Under the pieces are notes generated by a model. The model was not told where the DNA came from, made no database searches, and was given only the letters and a program-made list of their open reading frames with translations. DNA of 64,000 bases. Origin: Symbiodinium microadriaticum. Taxonomy: Eukaryota > Sar > Dinophyceae > Suessiales > Symbiodiniaceae. The DNA lies in contig LSRX01000130.1 in NCBI GenBank assembly GCA_001939145.1, positions 856,919 to 920,918 on the forward strand. The letters run 5' to 3'. Position numbers and translations under genes: made by a program. Of the stretch, positions 23,166 through 33,608 are shown piece by piece (the first letter of the stretch is position 1; each line of letters starts with the position of its first letter).

Positions 23166-23484
23166 GTATTACTGCCAGGGGTACCTCCAAGGCAACCCGG
23201 CTTTGGCGTTCGTCGGGCTTCTGGGTGAACTAGGGTGTAGGGTTACGGTAATGGAAGGAAGAAGAAGAAGGAGAACAAGAGCAGGATAAAATTTCTCGCG
23301 CATCGTTGGAAAACAAGGCCAATGTACTATGGAGAAAGATGGTATGAAGGGCAACAAGGACACCAAGCTGAACCCTGAACACTGGAACAGTCTCGTCTCG
23401 CCTTGGCCTCTACAAAAAAACCCGGGTCTGCAGCTCAAGTGCGCGCCCGCGAGCCATCAACCCTGAAGAGCCTCTGCCTACGGA

Positions 23485-23700
23485 GTAGAAGTAGAAGTAG
23501 TAGTCGTCGTCGTAGTAATAGAAATAGTCGTAGTAGTAGTAGTAGTAGTAGTAGTTGTTGTTGTTGTTGTGGTAGTAGTAGTTGTTGGCTGTGGTTGAAG
23601 TGGCAGTAGTGGTAGTAGTGATAGTAGCAGCAGTAGCAAGCGGAGTTGTTGTAGGAGAAGCAGGATGAGGCGGCGGCGGTGGTGGTGGCGGTGGTTGGTG
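23485..23700 (+). repeat. Trinucleotide microsatellite (gta/gtc/gtt)
   Basis: Imperfect agtagtagt, cgtcgtcg, gttgttgtt and ggcggtggt blocks in the same LHC intron. The long low-complexity open frames on both strands are artefacts. Confidence 0.9.
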
Positions 23701-23819
23701 TTTGCATTGATGGCCGTCGCTGTGGCTACAATAACACTGTCTTTTCATAACAATGCTTTTATAATCCTACGTAGCAGATGCGACTAACAATAAGACAAGT
23801 GAAACAAACCGACATGGGC

Positions 23820-23911
23820 GTTTCCAAAAATTAGGGTACCTTATTTGGGGGTCCTGAAAATCAGGATCCTACCATAAAAAGTGCTATATTGGGTCCCCTA
23901 ATTTCGGAAAC
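23820..23911. mobile_element. Short palindromic element, family 1, at an LHC intron edge
   Basis: Inverted ends tttccaaaaatta and taatttcggaaa. The interior contains gggtacc, ggatcc and gggtccc blocks shared with the other copies. Its right end lies about 10 bases from the coding exon at 23920-23998, so it forms the start of that intron. Confidence 0.7.
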
Positions 23912-23919
23912 CCCCACAT

Positions 23920-23998
23920 CCCCTCCACCCAGGCCTTAGAGATGGCCGCGATCCCGTGAGGCATGTCGGCGAACTTGAGGCCTTTCTCCTCGGGGGCG
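23920..23998 (-). CDS. LHC polyprotein exon: domain 3, lumenal loop
   Basis: EKGLKFADMPHGIAAISKAW matches the conserved LKFxDxPNG-A segment. On its downstream (lower-coordinate) side it is almost in contact with a MITE-like palindrome. Confidence 0.85.
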
Positions 23999-24203
23999 CA
24001 GGACAGTGGTGCTTTATTTTGAGGGCCCCTTTTGGTTTCGGCGGTTCGGGTTTTGCCGGGTCAGGATTTAAGAGATAGCGTTTTCTTCGGTCATAGGGGC
24101 AGCAGTGCATACTGAAGGGCTCCCTAATATCCCTTTTTACACCTGGACTATGCATATGCCAGGAACCGAGGCGCCGACTGTGCTGTGGACTCGTGCCACA
24201 CGG

Positions 24204-27003
24204 CTACCCCAGATTGCAAAAACTGATCAACTGGTCATCCCAAGTTTCAGGATGCAACGACCATGTGGCTACAACTCCAAGATCCTTAAAGATGCGGGAT
24301 GTAATTGCAGGGATGTCAGGCAACAGCACATCACCCCAACGAGCACTGACGAGGACGTCGAGGTTAAAGAAATTCCGCGAAGCCTTAAGAAGATGTAGAG
24401 CGTCAACAATATCAGACTCAATGCTAAGTACCATGGAGCCGTACTCCGGGTCCAGCCAGGCCATGTAAAGACAGCCATTGCAAGGAAAGAGTGCCACAGA
24501 CAGGTACCACGTGACGCACTCAGAGCTGCGGAAAGCATCCCTCCAGGACGACCACAACAGCTCCGAAAAGTACCCTGTGTGCATCACATACGAAAGTGCT
24601 ACGGTGTCAGCTCTGGCATTCCAAGCTGCCTTGTCCATGGCAAAAGAGCGGAGATCATCTAGCCCTAAACAACCGCAGACACCGATCCCGAAACTGAAAA
24701 TCGTATTCCACGGAGCAGGCACAGCTTGCTTATGCTGAGCGAGGTCAGAGCAGAAAAGCAGCGTAGACTCCAAGGCAGTTTCGTTCCGCCGCAAGCAGTG
24801 ACCCAAATAACACCATTTTCGTCTGACCACAAGGTAGGACCAAGACTTACGTGGAATGACCGTCAACAGCTGTTTAACGCACCTCCTTCTCTGCCTGTTA
24901 AGGGTCACCGCCTTGGCTTGCGCAAGGTCAGAAGGCAGGTACAGCTTCAGCATCAACAGGAGCATTGTGCAGTTCATGACACCAATAGCATCAAGCACAT
25001 ATTGCAAGGGTTCAAACATCGGTCCAAACCAAGCCCATTTGGAAAAGATGTACCGGTTTACCATGCCTAGGGCAGTGTGCACATCGCTCCAGTTGCAGCA
25101 TTTAGCCGGCGCAGCGAGTGTTTCCCATCCCGCGTGCGAGAGAGCACGAGCGGCAGACAAAGCCCAGTCCGACAGATTGGTGGCCCCAACGAAGTGCTTG
25201 AAAGGTTTGCGCAAGTAGAGCCCCTCCTGAACCCATTTACAACGGAAACCAGGATGATCGGGATCATCCCTGAAGTAAGCGAGTCCATCCTCCAGGAGAC
25301 TGGGGTGCACGATGAGGTAGGTTTTGCTCAGATTGATACTCAAACCAAGCTCCTGAAAAGCAAGAAGCAAAGAGGAGAAACCCTTCTTGTAATCGGACCA
25401 GCCCAAGAAGTTGAGGATACAATCATCTGCGAAGGCCCAGCCGTGTAGCGGCCGTCCCATGGCATCACGGTGCCTAGCCCGAATATTTTCATGTGTATCC
25501 CAGGAACAGAAAAGTGCATCGAGTGCCTCTCCCAGGATCAAAGCAAATAGTCCCGCGCTAGGCGGAGAGCCCTGTTGAATGCCGGTGCTCGTGAGCTCTG
25601 TCCAGGCGTGGCCTCCCCAATGGAAGACCATGTAGGACTTGAGATATTCAAACAGTGCAGCAGCCTCTTTGGAGAGCTCCGGGGGCCCGCTGATGAGGTA
25701 CTCAAGAATCCGCGATCTTCGCAACGAGTCGAAAGCTTGTGCAACATCAACCAACAACCATAAACCCGGTTTCGCTGTTTTGTACTCAACATAAAGAAGC
25801 TGCTGTGCGAGAAACAAGGCGGAAAGAGTCTGGCAACCTGGCAAGGCACCTTTCTGTGCTTGCGGGATGCGGCAGCGTGCAACCCATCTTCTGAACAGGA
25901 GACCCGAGCACAGCTTCAATGTAGACTCCAATAGGGCAATGGGTCTGAGGTCGGAGGGGAGCTTGATGTCGGGTTTCTTGGGGATCAAACACACAAAAGC
26001 TCTGACATAGTCTTCCGGAGCAGCTTGGGGGCAAGACAGCATCATCGTCAAATGGTTGCACAAGAAGCTGATGCCATCCTCATCCCGAGAGAGTGCTGCC
26101 AGGAGCTCATTGGGTATGCCACTCATACCAGAAGTTTTCCTATCGTGACTGTATTTGCAGACATGGGCCCGAACCTCAGCAGGAGAGATAGGCAAAAGCT
26201 CACATTGAGAAGCCTTGGCATGTAGATCGCCCAGAAGCTGGGAGCAGCGATCCATCTCCCCCTGAGAAGCTGAAGCCAGCACTCGTCGAAAGTGTGCCTG
26301 TATGCTTTCCGCAGCTTTCAGCTTGGAGCCCTGAGCCAGAACCAGATTAGTATCGTTAGCCTTAAGCTGCGCTCGTCGTTTGAGGTACCCTATGGCTTCA
26401 GAATGACCCTGTCCCGCAAGGCTCTCCAAGTGCTTCCACCACTCCAGCTTTTCATGAGCCCTGATGGCCAAAATGACTCTACCAAGACGGCTCCGCTCGC
26501 TGGAATCCCGTGTGCCACGTTTCAAAGCACACAAAGCCTTGAGATGATCACTGTCACGAAATTTGAGCGAGGGTCTTGAAACGCAGCACATCCCCGAAAG
26601 CCGCTGAAGGGCATTCCACTGCTGTTTCAGCGTGCCGTGGAGATGGGGCAGTATCAGCGTGTGTATTGCGTGTGGTAGTGCGTCAGTAAGGACTTGGGCC
26701 TTTCTGCAAGCTGAGCGCCTCGGGGCCTGTTTGCGTGGCCTTTTGGGGCTCCGGTGGGCAAGACGAAGTTGCACGCCTACCAAAGCATGGTCACAACCAA
26801 GCTCCTGCATAGCTTGTGTGTTGACTGAGACATCCAAGGAGTCATGATCTTCAAGGTGCTGTATTGCTTGCCCGATCTTGACAAAGAAGAAGTCATAGCG
26901 CCTAGAGGTGTTGAAGCCAAACCAAGTGTCTGATTCAGGGTAAAGCACGGTGAAGTGTTTGGAATGAAGCAGCGCAGTCAACTGAAGAAACCGCTCATCC
27001 CCC
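24204..27003 (-). mobile_element. Non-LTR retrotransposon ORF (endonuclease C-end plus reverse transcriptase), 5'-truncated
   Basis: An uninterrupted frame of over 920 codons. It opens with the C-terminal part of an apurinic-type endonuclease (SRRYDFFFV, then CDHALVGVQLRL in place of the usual SDH-P motif). A reverse transcriptase follows: FVCLIPKKPD, LRPIALLES, the first catalytic Asp in LLVDVAQAFDSL, GIQQGSPPSAGLF and the catalytic pair in FADDCI, then a thumb region and a long C-terminal extension without an obvious RNase H. The frame has no ATG at its beginning and runs to about 27003, where it meets a C-rich telomere-like tract, so most of the endonuclease is missing. The stop is at 24204. 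No poly-A tail is evident. It lies in the LHC intron between 23998 and 27738, same strand as the gene. The intact RT frame suggests fairly recent insertion or recent activity of the family. Confidence 0.9.
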
Positions 27004-27004
27004 G

Positions 27005-27280
27005 ATCCCTAAACCCTAAACCTTAAACCCTAAACCCTAAGATGGACCTAAAAACTGGGATCCTGAACACAAGGATCCCCAGGAGCTGCGCCAGTGACCA
27101 GTAGCCCCCCCAAAGTTAGCGATACTCAGCGCCCGGCCCGGGCCACAATCCCCCCGAAAGTCCGGGTTGAGGGTTTAGGGCTTTAGGGTTTAGGGCTTTA
27201 GGGCTTTAGGGTTTTAGGGTTCAGGGATTTTTCCTTCCGGTTTAGGTTTTGGGGTTTAGGGTTTGGGGTTTAGAGTTTAA
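27005..27280. repeat. Telomere-like tracts abutting the retrotransposon
   Basis: The C-rich tract at 27005-27042 directly adjoins the truncated 5' end of the retroelement. G-rich tracts follow at 27168-27275. Confidence 0.85.
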
Positions 27281-27614
27281 GTGGTAGCTCTTGGATCACA
27301 AGCTTTTCTGCAGGCCAGAAACTCAACTGTAAACCTTAAGCTAGAACTGAAAGAAGCTACTGACTCGACGCCCAGAGATAATAAGCCTCTGTACAACTGC
27401 GGTAGCATGCAGAACCCAATATGTCTCTACGATAACGAAATCATGCCAAACCAAAAAAAATTGACAACGACCCATCAGGCTTCCAGCAAGTCCCAAACTC
27501 AAGCCCTTGGGCCAAAACCTGTCCCGAACCAGAAAGGGACAGTGGCTCTGACCAGCGGTCCCTGTCGAAGGCCCCCCCACATACACGATGTCATTCCTGT
27601 ATGATCCTATAAGG

Positions 27615-27728
27615 GGCCCTAACCCTAAACCCTAAACCCCGAACCCTAAACCCTAAACCCTAAACCCTGAACCCTAAACCCTGAACCCTAAACCCTAAAC
27701 CCTGAACCCTAAACCCTGAACCCTATAA
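27615..27728 (-). repeat. Telomere-like tract (C-rich), very regular
   Basis: About 110 bases of ccctaaa/ccctgaa alternation, one of the purest tracts in the window. It ends about 10 bases from an LHC exon. Confidence 0.9.
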
Positions 27729-27737
27729 TCAAGCCCA

Positions 27738-27793
27738 AGTCTCCGGAGAAAGGTAGCCGGGCCACCTGAAATACTCGGGGATGATGTAACCTC
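27738..27793 (-). CDS. LHC polyprotein exon: domain 3, after helix 1
   Basis: YIIPEYFRWPGYLSPE is the conserved PEYFRWPG segment. The upstream edge is gcgag, and the downstream edge repeats the ccggaga seen at the next exon. Confidence 0.85.
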
Positions 27794-27799
27794 GCAAAG

Positions 27800-28330
27800 G
27801 GCTTCATGGTTTAGGGTTTAGGGTCTATTCCGGTGTAAGCTTTCGGCGCTCAGAATTCAGACAATCCCGGTTTAAGGTTCACGGTTTTGGGGTTTTGGTG
27901 CTTTTCGAACTCAGGCTTGGGGAAGGTTCAGGGCTTCGGGCACAAAGTGCTTTAGGTTTCTTTACGGTCGACTGAACTGGAGTTGACCATGAACCAAAAC
28001 AACCGAACCCGAATGCGTGGCACCTCACCCATGTAACCTCACAAGGAATTGCATGAGCGAGGTGTCCAATCTCGAGCCTTCAATACGCACCGTCTATGTT
28101 TGTTAGCCGGGTATGTCCCCGGGCTTGACGGCAACGGTTTCAGTTCGACTTCAGTTCGCGTCAACGATGTTGGGCATCGGGGTCTGAAAGTAGGTCGGAA
28201 CCTGTAGACCCCCTAAGGCCAGCAAGGCAAACCCACCCAAGACAGCCCTAAGCTCCTTCGATCCAAAAAGCTAGCCTCCCAAAACAAAACCCTAAACTCG
28301 CTGTTGGCCCTTCGCACTCCAAGGGCCCCA
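27800..28330. other. LHC intron, no gene seen
   Basis: Contains the module ttcggcgctcagaattcag at 27842 and ordinary sequence without repeats beyond a few ttaggg words. Confidence 0.5.
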
Positions 28331-28334
28331 CCGA

Positions 28335-28385
28335 CGCAGGCCAACATGCAGATCCTTCCATGTTTCAGCTCCACGGCCCTTCCTT
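28335..28385 (-). CDS. LHC polyprotein exon: domain 3, helix 1
   Basis: RAVELKHGRICMLACVG is the family's helix 1 signature, with the Glu, His and Arg of ELKHGR intact. Confidence 0.9.
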
Positions 28386-28524
28386 GCGAGAGCACGAGCC
28401 AAGTGACTTCAGGGCTTAGGGTTTAGAAGCTGTTTTGTGGGGGCTTTGGGGGATTTTGGGGCGCAGGGTTCCAGGGCTGGGATGGTCATATTCAAGAAGA
28501 TGTCTCCAAACAGGGCCCAGCTTC

Positions 28525-28597
28525 TTCGCTTGAAGGTGTCCATGTCGCCGTCGGCGGAAAGGCCCAGGGGGTCCCAAAATCCCACAGGGGCTTGCAC
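28525..28597 (-). CDS. LHC polyprotein exon: domain 3, N-terminal motif
   Basis: VQAPVGFWDPLGLSADGD and then MDTFKRR are near-identical to domain starts of dinoflagellate LHCs. A cctctcag acceptor-like site precedes it. Confidence 0.9.
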
Positions 28598-28599
28598 CT

Positions 28600-29000
28600 G
28601 AGAGGGGCCCGCTGGCAGACATCAAAAAAAAATTATCGCACTTAGTTATTATGTTACACAATGTAAGACAATACACTATAATGTAATGGAGTATTTATTG
28701 TATAGTATACAAATTATGTAACTGCAGCATCTTCAGGGTCTCTGCCTCAGGGCTTCGGGGTTTAGTGCCTGTGCGTCCTCTTCTGGCGCACAGCGCTCCT
28801 GCGAGAAGTCAACTCGATCATGCCCAGGGTTGAGGGTTTAGGGATCATCACCACCGGCAGATGACAGGCAGTGTACTGAAGACGACAGATAAAGAGACAG
28901 CGAGCGAGAGAGCGAGAGAGAGAAAGAAAAAAAACAAAACAAAACAACAACTGTTTCCTGCACTTTCCCGAAACTTCCTTTGGAACTGCGTCGCCTGAAT
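28600..29000. other. LHC intron
   Basis: Includes A/T-rich tatagtata words at 28670-28715 and a purine-rich agagcgagagagaaag run at 28895-28935. No coding signal. Confidence 0.5.
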
Positions 29001-29006
29001 GCGCCA

Positions 29007-29055
29007 AAGGCACGCCAAGCTCCCCCTCGAAGGCTCGAAGGGGCGAGTCGGTATA
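29007..29055 (-). CDS. LHC polyprotein exon: junction of domains 2 and 3
   Basis: YTDSPLRAFEGELGV joins the end of one LHC unit to the AFE-ELGVQAP start of the next. This exon is direct evidence that the gene is a polyprotein. Confidence 0.85.
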
Positions 29056-29499
29056 CCTTCTCGTTCGGGGTTTATGCACATGTGGTATTCTTCCGCGAGA
29101 TTTTGCTCTCGGGCTTTCTAGGATTCTAGGGCTTGTCAACTCGGCTTTTGAATCTCAAGGGTTCGAGCGGTTGTTTCGCACAACCGGAGTGCGACCTCGC
29201 TGAGGCTTCAGAGCATGAAGTTTCACCAGCTCCCACAACCAAAAGCTGGTCAGCCGGAGCAATGAACCCGAAGTGTGACACAAAGACACCCCCAATGCGT
29301 CAACTCTCGCCATCCAAACTCAAGCCTATCCCGAAATCAAACCCTCTCAGGTGACACCAAATTTTCAATCAAAAGAATGACAAGTAATAAAACACATTAG
29401 CCAAAAAAGCTGAATGCATCACAGAAATTTAATGGCCTTCATAGTTAGACTGTAAGCTTCGGGGTGTGCTATTTTTGTTTTAACAACTATGATAATCAA

Positions 29500-29850
29500 T
29501 GTTATTAGTAGCAGCAGCAGCAGCAGCAGTAGGAGTAGTAGTAAGAGTAGTAGTACTAGTAGTAATAATTAATAATCGCAGTAGTAGTAGCAATAGTAGT
29601 TGTCGTCGTCGTCGTAGTCGTAGTCGTCGTAGTGGTAGTGGTAGTGGTAGTGGTAGTGGTAGTCGTCGTAGTCGTCGTAGTCGTCGTAGTCGTCGTAGTC
29701 GTCGTAGTCGTCGTAGTCGTCGTAGTCGTCGTAGTCGTCGTCGTCGTCGTCGTCGTAGTAGTAGTAGCAGCAGTAGCAGTAGCAGTAGTAGTGGCGGTAG
29801 GGGAAGTAGTGGTAGTGGTAGAAATAGTAGTAGCAGTAATGGCAATTGTA
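29500..29850 (+). repeat. Trinucleotide microsatellite (agt/cgt/ggt)
   Basis: About 340 bases with blocks of gtagtggta, then gtcgtcgta hexamers repeated many times, then agtagcagc. It is intronic, and long low-complexity frames occur on both strands. Confidence 0.95.
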
Positions 29851-30104
29851 TTTTATATCTCTGCGCCGAGAAGCAGCGCCCAGTCTCCCCAGGCTGAGCC
29901 TTCGAGCAAGGCGCGTGCGAAAATATGAGGTGCCCATTCCTCTACGGGTTCTATCAAGGTTTACTATGAGAGTTTGTGATACAGGTTACAGTTACAGGTT
30001 ACTGTGCAGGCCTTCATCACCAACTTAGGGTTTTGGTGTATCATATTTAATATACTACTGGTTATGGTCTACCTTGGTCGCCATGACTTTCGCTGTCGTC
30101 GCCA

Positions 30105-30304
30105 CCAGCAGCAGCAGCAACTAGCAGCGTGGTGGTGGTGGGAGCAGGAGCAACCGTAGAAGAGAAGTAGTGTCAGTTGCAGCAGCTGCAGCAGCTGCAG
30201 CTGGCGGAGTAGTAGCAGTAGCCCTAGCCGCAGCAGCAGCAGCAGTAGCAGAAGCAGTGGCAGTGGCAGTAATCGTCGTCGTCGTAGTAGTAGCCGTAGT
30301 ATGC

Positions 30305-30349
<45 letters not shown>

Positions 30350-30460
30350 AGTAGTAGTAGTAGCAGCAGCAGCAGTAGTAGTAGTTGTTGTAGATGTAGG
30401 AGTAGAAGGAGTAGGAGCAGGAGTACGAGTAGCAGTAGTAGCAGTAGTCGTCGTTCTCGT
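30105..30460 (+). repeat. Trinucleotide microsatellite (gca/gta)
   Basis: About 350 bases of agcagc, agtagt and related blocks in the LHC intron, directly followed by a family 2 palindrome. Confidence 0.92.
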
Positions 30461-30520
30461 ACTATAGTTCTAACAAGGAACCCCCAAAACCCTATTTTAA
30501 TTAATAGGGCTAAGGCCCCA
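30460..30520. mobile_element. Short palindromic element, family 2 (partial)
   Basis: Contains actatagttctaacaaggaa, cccccaaaaccctatttta and attaatagggctaaggcccc. One arm is truncated or replaced by the microsatellite. The intact arm lies within about 15 bases of the exon-like frame ending near 30535. Confidence 0.6.
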
Positions 30521-30534
30521 TTATCTGCAAAGTG

Positions 30535-30675
30535 GACTTGAATCTGCCATCGGAGGTTCACCGCAGAGTCTGGATCTCTGGGCTGCAGCGTGGAATCTCC
30601 ACGCAAGCCCATCATGTACGACTTCCCAAAGAAGCGTGCCTTGCCTGTAAGACCGTCCTGGAAGAACCTCGGCAA
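30535..30675 (-). CDS. LHC polyprotein exon: end of domain 2
   Basis: FFQDGLTGKARFFGKSYMMG followed by LRGDSTLQPRD. The FQDGLTG motif is canonical. The continuation differs from the SAWGDWALYTD of domain 1, so either the exon ends after GLTG or this domain has a longer linker. Confidence 0.7.
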
Positions 30676-30925
30676 TTGGAACATCCGATCCATTTAGACA
30701 CCGTATGACACCTTTTTCTTTCTTCATGAACCCAAATACGAGATACAAAACATATGGAGGGTGTGCAGAGAGCTCTTTGCACTTATTTCGAAAATGAGGC
30801 TCAGGGCTTCACTACCGCAAATGCGCACTAGACTTGTGGCCCGCATCTCGCAAATACTGCCATGCTGCGCTACAGCGACGGAGTCTCACAGGACACAAGC
30901 TAGACCCCTGAACTGGAGCTAGCGA

Positions 30926-30998
30926 CATGCCGATGATGGCCATCATCGCAAGGCGGCCGTTGGCAAGCTCCGCATTGAGCTTCTTCGCCCTGCCGAAA
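30926..30998 (-). CDS. LHC polyprotein exon: domain 2, helix 3
   Basis: KKLNAELANGRLAMMAIIGM is a textbook helix 3. Confidence 0.92.
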
Positions 30999-31059
30999 GC
31001 TTCTTTGACACACAAGGCCAGGGTGCAGATGTCATGCCACGTGTCTGGGGCCTGAGGGC

Positions 31060-31125
31060 AGGGTCCTGGACGGAGTTGCCGAATCCGACGAGACCGAGTC
31101 CCAGATTGCCCTTGCCAAAATTGCC
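31060..31125 (-). CDS. LHC polyprotein exon: domain 2, linker before helix 3
   Basis: GNFGKGNLGLGLVGFGNSVQ is homologous to GNYGKGNLGLGFLG of domain 1. A cctgcag acceptor-like sequence precedes it. Confidence 0.85.
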
Positions 31126-31191
31126 TGCAGGCCCCCAGCAAGAACAGAAAGCTTCGCTACAGGCAGCGAGCAGCCGCATTAGGGAAGGCCT

Positions 31192-31272
31192 GGCTCGGAG
31201 GTCTTCTTGTTGACAACGAGCTCCAAGAAGCCTGCGAATGCCAGGATCTGGGCCCAACCCTCCTTCGGCACG
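31192..31272 (-). CDS. LHC polyprotein exon: domain 2, helix 2
   Basis: VVPKEGWAQILAFAGFLELV followed by VNKKTSEP is a well-conserved second helix. Confidence 0.9.
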
Positions 31273-31329
31273 ACGTTCAGAGCCTCGGCATGCACAGGCA
31301 TCCATGATGTCATGTGCTGCATCCGAAGA

Positions 31330-31425
31330 CGAGCCTGCCTTCAAGCCGTTGGGCACATCGGAGAACTTCAGGTTGTTGGATGGGGAAAGGAACCCATCAA
31401 ACTTGTAGTACTCTGGGACGATGTA
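31330..31425 (-). CDS. LHC polyprotein exon: domain 2, loop
   Basis: GYIVPEYYKFDGFLSP and NNLKFSDVPNGLKA are in one exon. The corresponding segment in domains 1 and 3 is split by an intron, so an intron was gained or lost between domains. Confidence 0.88.
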
Positions 31426-31505
31426 TCCTCAGCACAAAGCCAATCCTGCACCTTGCACTCATGCCTCATTATGCCACACACAACAACATTCGACCCCTCA
31501 GCTCT

Positions 31506-31562
31506 TCGCCGATGGTTGCGAACATGGACACACGTCCGTGCTTGATCTCTGTCTCCCGGCGC
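31506..31562 (-). CDS. LHC polyprotein exon: domain 2, helix 1
   Basis: RRETEIKHGRVSMFATIG is the helix 1 signature (EIKHGR). Confidence 0.88.
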
Positions 31563-31639
31563 CTGCATCAAAGATGTCTGAACATCTCGAACCCGGCAAC
31601 CAGCTTCTGTCAGGGGTTGCACAACCCCCATCGGCGCCT

Positions 31640-31722
31640 CTTGAACACCTCGACGTCCAGGTCCTTCGAAAATCCGAGGGGGTCCCAGAAGCCCAGAGGT
31701 GCCTGGTCGCCGGTGAGGCCTT
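31640..31722 (-). CDS. LHC polyprotein exon: domain 2, N-terminal motif
   Basis: FEGLTGDQAPLGFWDPLGFS and then KDLDVEVFKRRR give the domain start. Confidence 0.88.
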
Positions 31723-31799
31723 CGAAGCCTGGCAAGCAAGCATATCGAGTCGATCAACCAACCACGGCGAGGTGGTTTATCTTCGCTTTTCAATCAGCT

Positions 31800-31920
31800 T
31801 CACGTAAGGCAGGGCGCCCGTGTTCGGCTTCTCCCACTCAGGGAGGGTGTTGTAGCCCGGGCTCATGAGGCCACTTCCTCGGCACGGGCTGGCATCCACC
31901 GCAAGCTTCCACATCTAAGA
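31800..31920 (-). CDS. Possible extra exon between LHC domains 1 and 2
   Basis: Coding-like: LMSPGYNTLPEWEKPNTGAL and then PYVKLIEKRR before a stop. A tttttcttag sequence upstream resembles an acceptor. It has no equivalent in the other domain junctions. It could be a linker, an alternative terminal exon that would release domain 1 as a separate product, or chance. Confidence 0.35.
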
Positions 31921-31967
31921 AAAGTCACGCCTAGCTGATGCGCGAGAAAGTGCATACCGAGCCACGG

Positions 31968-32036
31968 AGAGGCGAGTCGGTATACAGCGCCCAGTCACCC
32001 CACGCGGACCCTGTGAGACCGTCCTGGAACAGCCTG
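31968..32036 (-). CDS. LHC polyprotein exon: end of domain 1
   Basis: LFQDGLTGSAWGDWALYTDS then PLR is the canonical end of a dinoflagellate LHC unit. Confidence 0.9.
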
Positions 32037-32039
32037 GAC

Positions 32040-32455
32040 AGCTGCAAAGCATGTATTGTACATGCAGGCGCGACAATCATGCGAGCCTTGATCTGATGAC
32101 TCGGATTCATCTTCTTGACCATCATCACGTACGTCCCAATCACTAGTCACCAGCACGACCGTCACCATAGCTGCACAACGTCATCCCCGTCCTTCTCTCT
32201 TGCAGCACCGCACTCTCTCCAACTTCATCACAAGACTTAAACTACCTGGCCCTCCTCATCATCAAGGCTTCTTGAGTCTTGACCACAGCGTGGTGAGCAT
32301 CAGTCTTATGTCTGCCCATCATCTTCACGCTAATTTGCCCGCTCCAAATGGGTTCCCTGCCGTGGAACCTGATCGATCTGCCAGCCACAGATCCGGGCGT
32401 GCGCAAACACACAAAGCAAACGAACTCCATGCATGTATGTATTTCTAGACACACG
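32040..32455. other. LHC intron, no gene seen
   Basis: Ordinary sequence leading into the tetranucleotide array. Nothing recognisable. Confidence 0.5.
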
Positions 32456-32475
32456 CACACACACACACACACACA

Positions 32476-32530
<55 letters not shown>

Positions 32531-33275
32531 ACCTACCTACCTACCTACCTACCTATGTATTCATGTATGTATGTATGTCTGCATGCATGTAAGTACGCAT
32601 GTGTGCAGGCATGCGTGTATGCGGTAGGTACCACTGCATGCATGTAGTGACTGTAATCTGTTCTTTGTGCTACATGCATGCATGTATGCATGCATGTAAG
32701 CATGGATGTATGCATGTATGCATGTATGCATGTACGCATGTATGCATGTTTACATGTTTGCATGCATGCATGCATGCATGCATGCATGCATGGATGGATG
32801 GATGGATGGATGGATGGATGGATGGATGGATGGATGTAGAGGTTCATGCGTTTGTGTGTCTGTGGCTGCGCATGTATCTTTTTCATATATATATATATAT
32901 GTATATACATATACATATATATATATATGTGTGTGTGTATGTATGTATGTATGTATGTATGTATGTTTGTTTGTTTGTGTGTATGTATGTATGTATGTAT
33001 GTATGCATGCATGTATGTATGGATGGATGTATGTACGTGTGTGTATGTACGTACGTACGTATGTATGTATGATGTATTTGTGTATGTATCTGTGTATGTA
33101 TGTATGTATGTATGTATGCATGTATGTATGTATGTATGTATGTATGTATGGATGTATGTACGTATGTATGTATGTATGTATGTACCTATGTACTCATATC
33201 TATACTTGTATGTATGTATGTATGTATGTATGCATGCATGCATGCATGCATGCATGCATGTACGCATGCACCCTG
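32455..33275 (+). repeat. Tetranucleotide microsatellite array, about 820 bases
   Basis: Runs through acac, cctg, ccta, atgt, gcat, ggat, tata, gtat and gcat blocks. Most neighbouring blocks differ by one base per unit, consistent with spreading point changes. Long Cys/Met/Tyr-rich open frames occur on both strands and are not genes. It lies in the LHC intron between 32036 and 33537. Confidence 0.95.
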
Positions 33276-33536
33276 CTTGGCTATTTGTTCATTCACTCAA
33301 TGATTGACTATGTGCATGCATGTAACATGCATGCCGAAGCATCTTCAAACACAAATACAACTCTGAAAGCCGCCATGTTTGTGTCAACATGCACACCTTG
33401 CTTCCAGAAGAGCAGCTCAAACAATTGCATGACTGGGTGCTGCTTGGGGGTCAGGGGTTCATGCTTGGTCACAGACCCTCGACACTAAACTCCCTAATCC
33501 CCAAAACGCCCTCGACCCCGTTGCAGGCAAGTGGCA

Positions 33537-33608
33537 TGCCGATGATGGCCATCATCGCAAGCCTGCCATTGGCCAGCTCTGCAGAAAGCTTGCGCTTTCG
33601 TGCCTCGC
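33537..33608 (-). CDS. LHC polyprotein exon: domain 1, helix 3
   Basis: KRKLSAELANGRLAMMAIIG is a canonical helix 3. The exon start gaggcacg repeats the end of the previous exon, gaggctcg. Confidence 0.92.

Noticed and set aside
22801..23233. Open frames encoding over 100 Val or Thr residues
   Set aside because: They are read straight from the trinucleotide microsatellite, open in all frames and lacking any non-repeat domain.
27615..27728. Chromosome end
   Set aside because: The telomere-like tracts are short, degenerate, alternate in orientation and have genes on both sides, so they are interstitial.
28213..28395. Stand-alone 60-aa protein
   Set aside because: Only the middle (RAVELKHGRICMLACVG) is conserved; the rest is intron read through around an LHC exon.
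29480..30693. Leu-, Ser-, Arg- and Asp/Tyr-rich frames
   Set aside because: Translations of agt/cgt/gca microsatellites in LHC introns; only the FFQDGLTG portion near 30670 is real coding.
32455..33275. CRISPR-like regular repeat
   Set aside because: No unique spacers of constant length; it is a continuous microsatellite in eukaryotic DNA.
32348..33488. Several long Cys/Met/Tyr-rich or His/Thr/Ile-rich frames on both strands
   Set aside because: Products of the tetranucleotide array, whose lack of stops follows from its unit; not genes.
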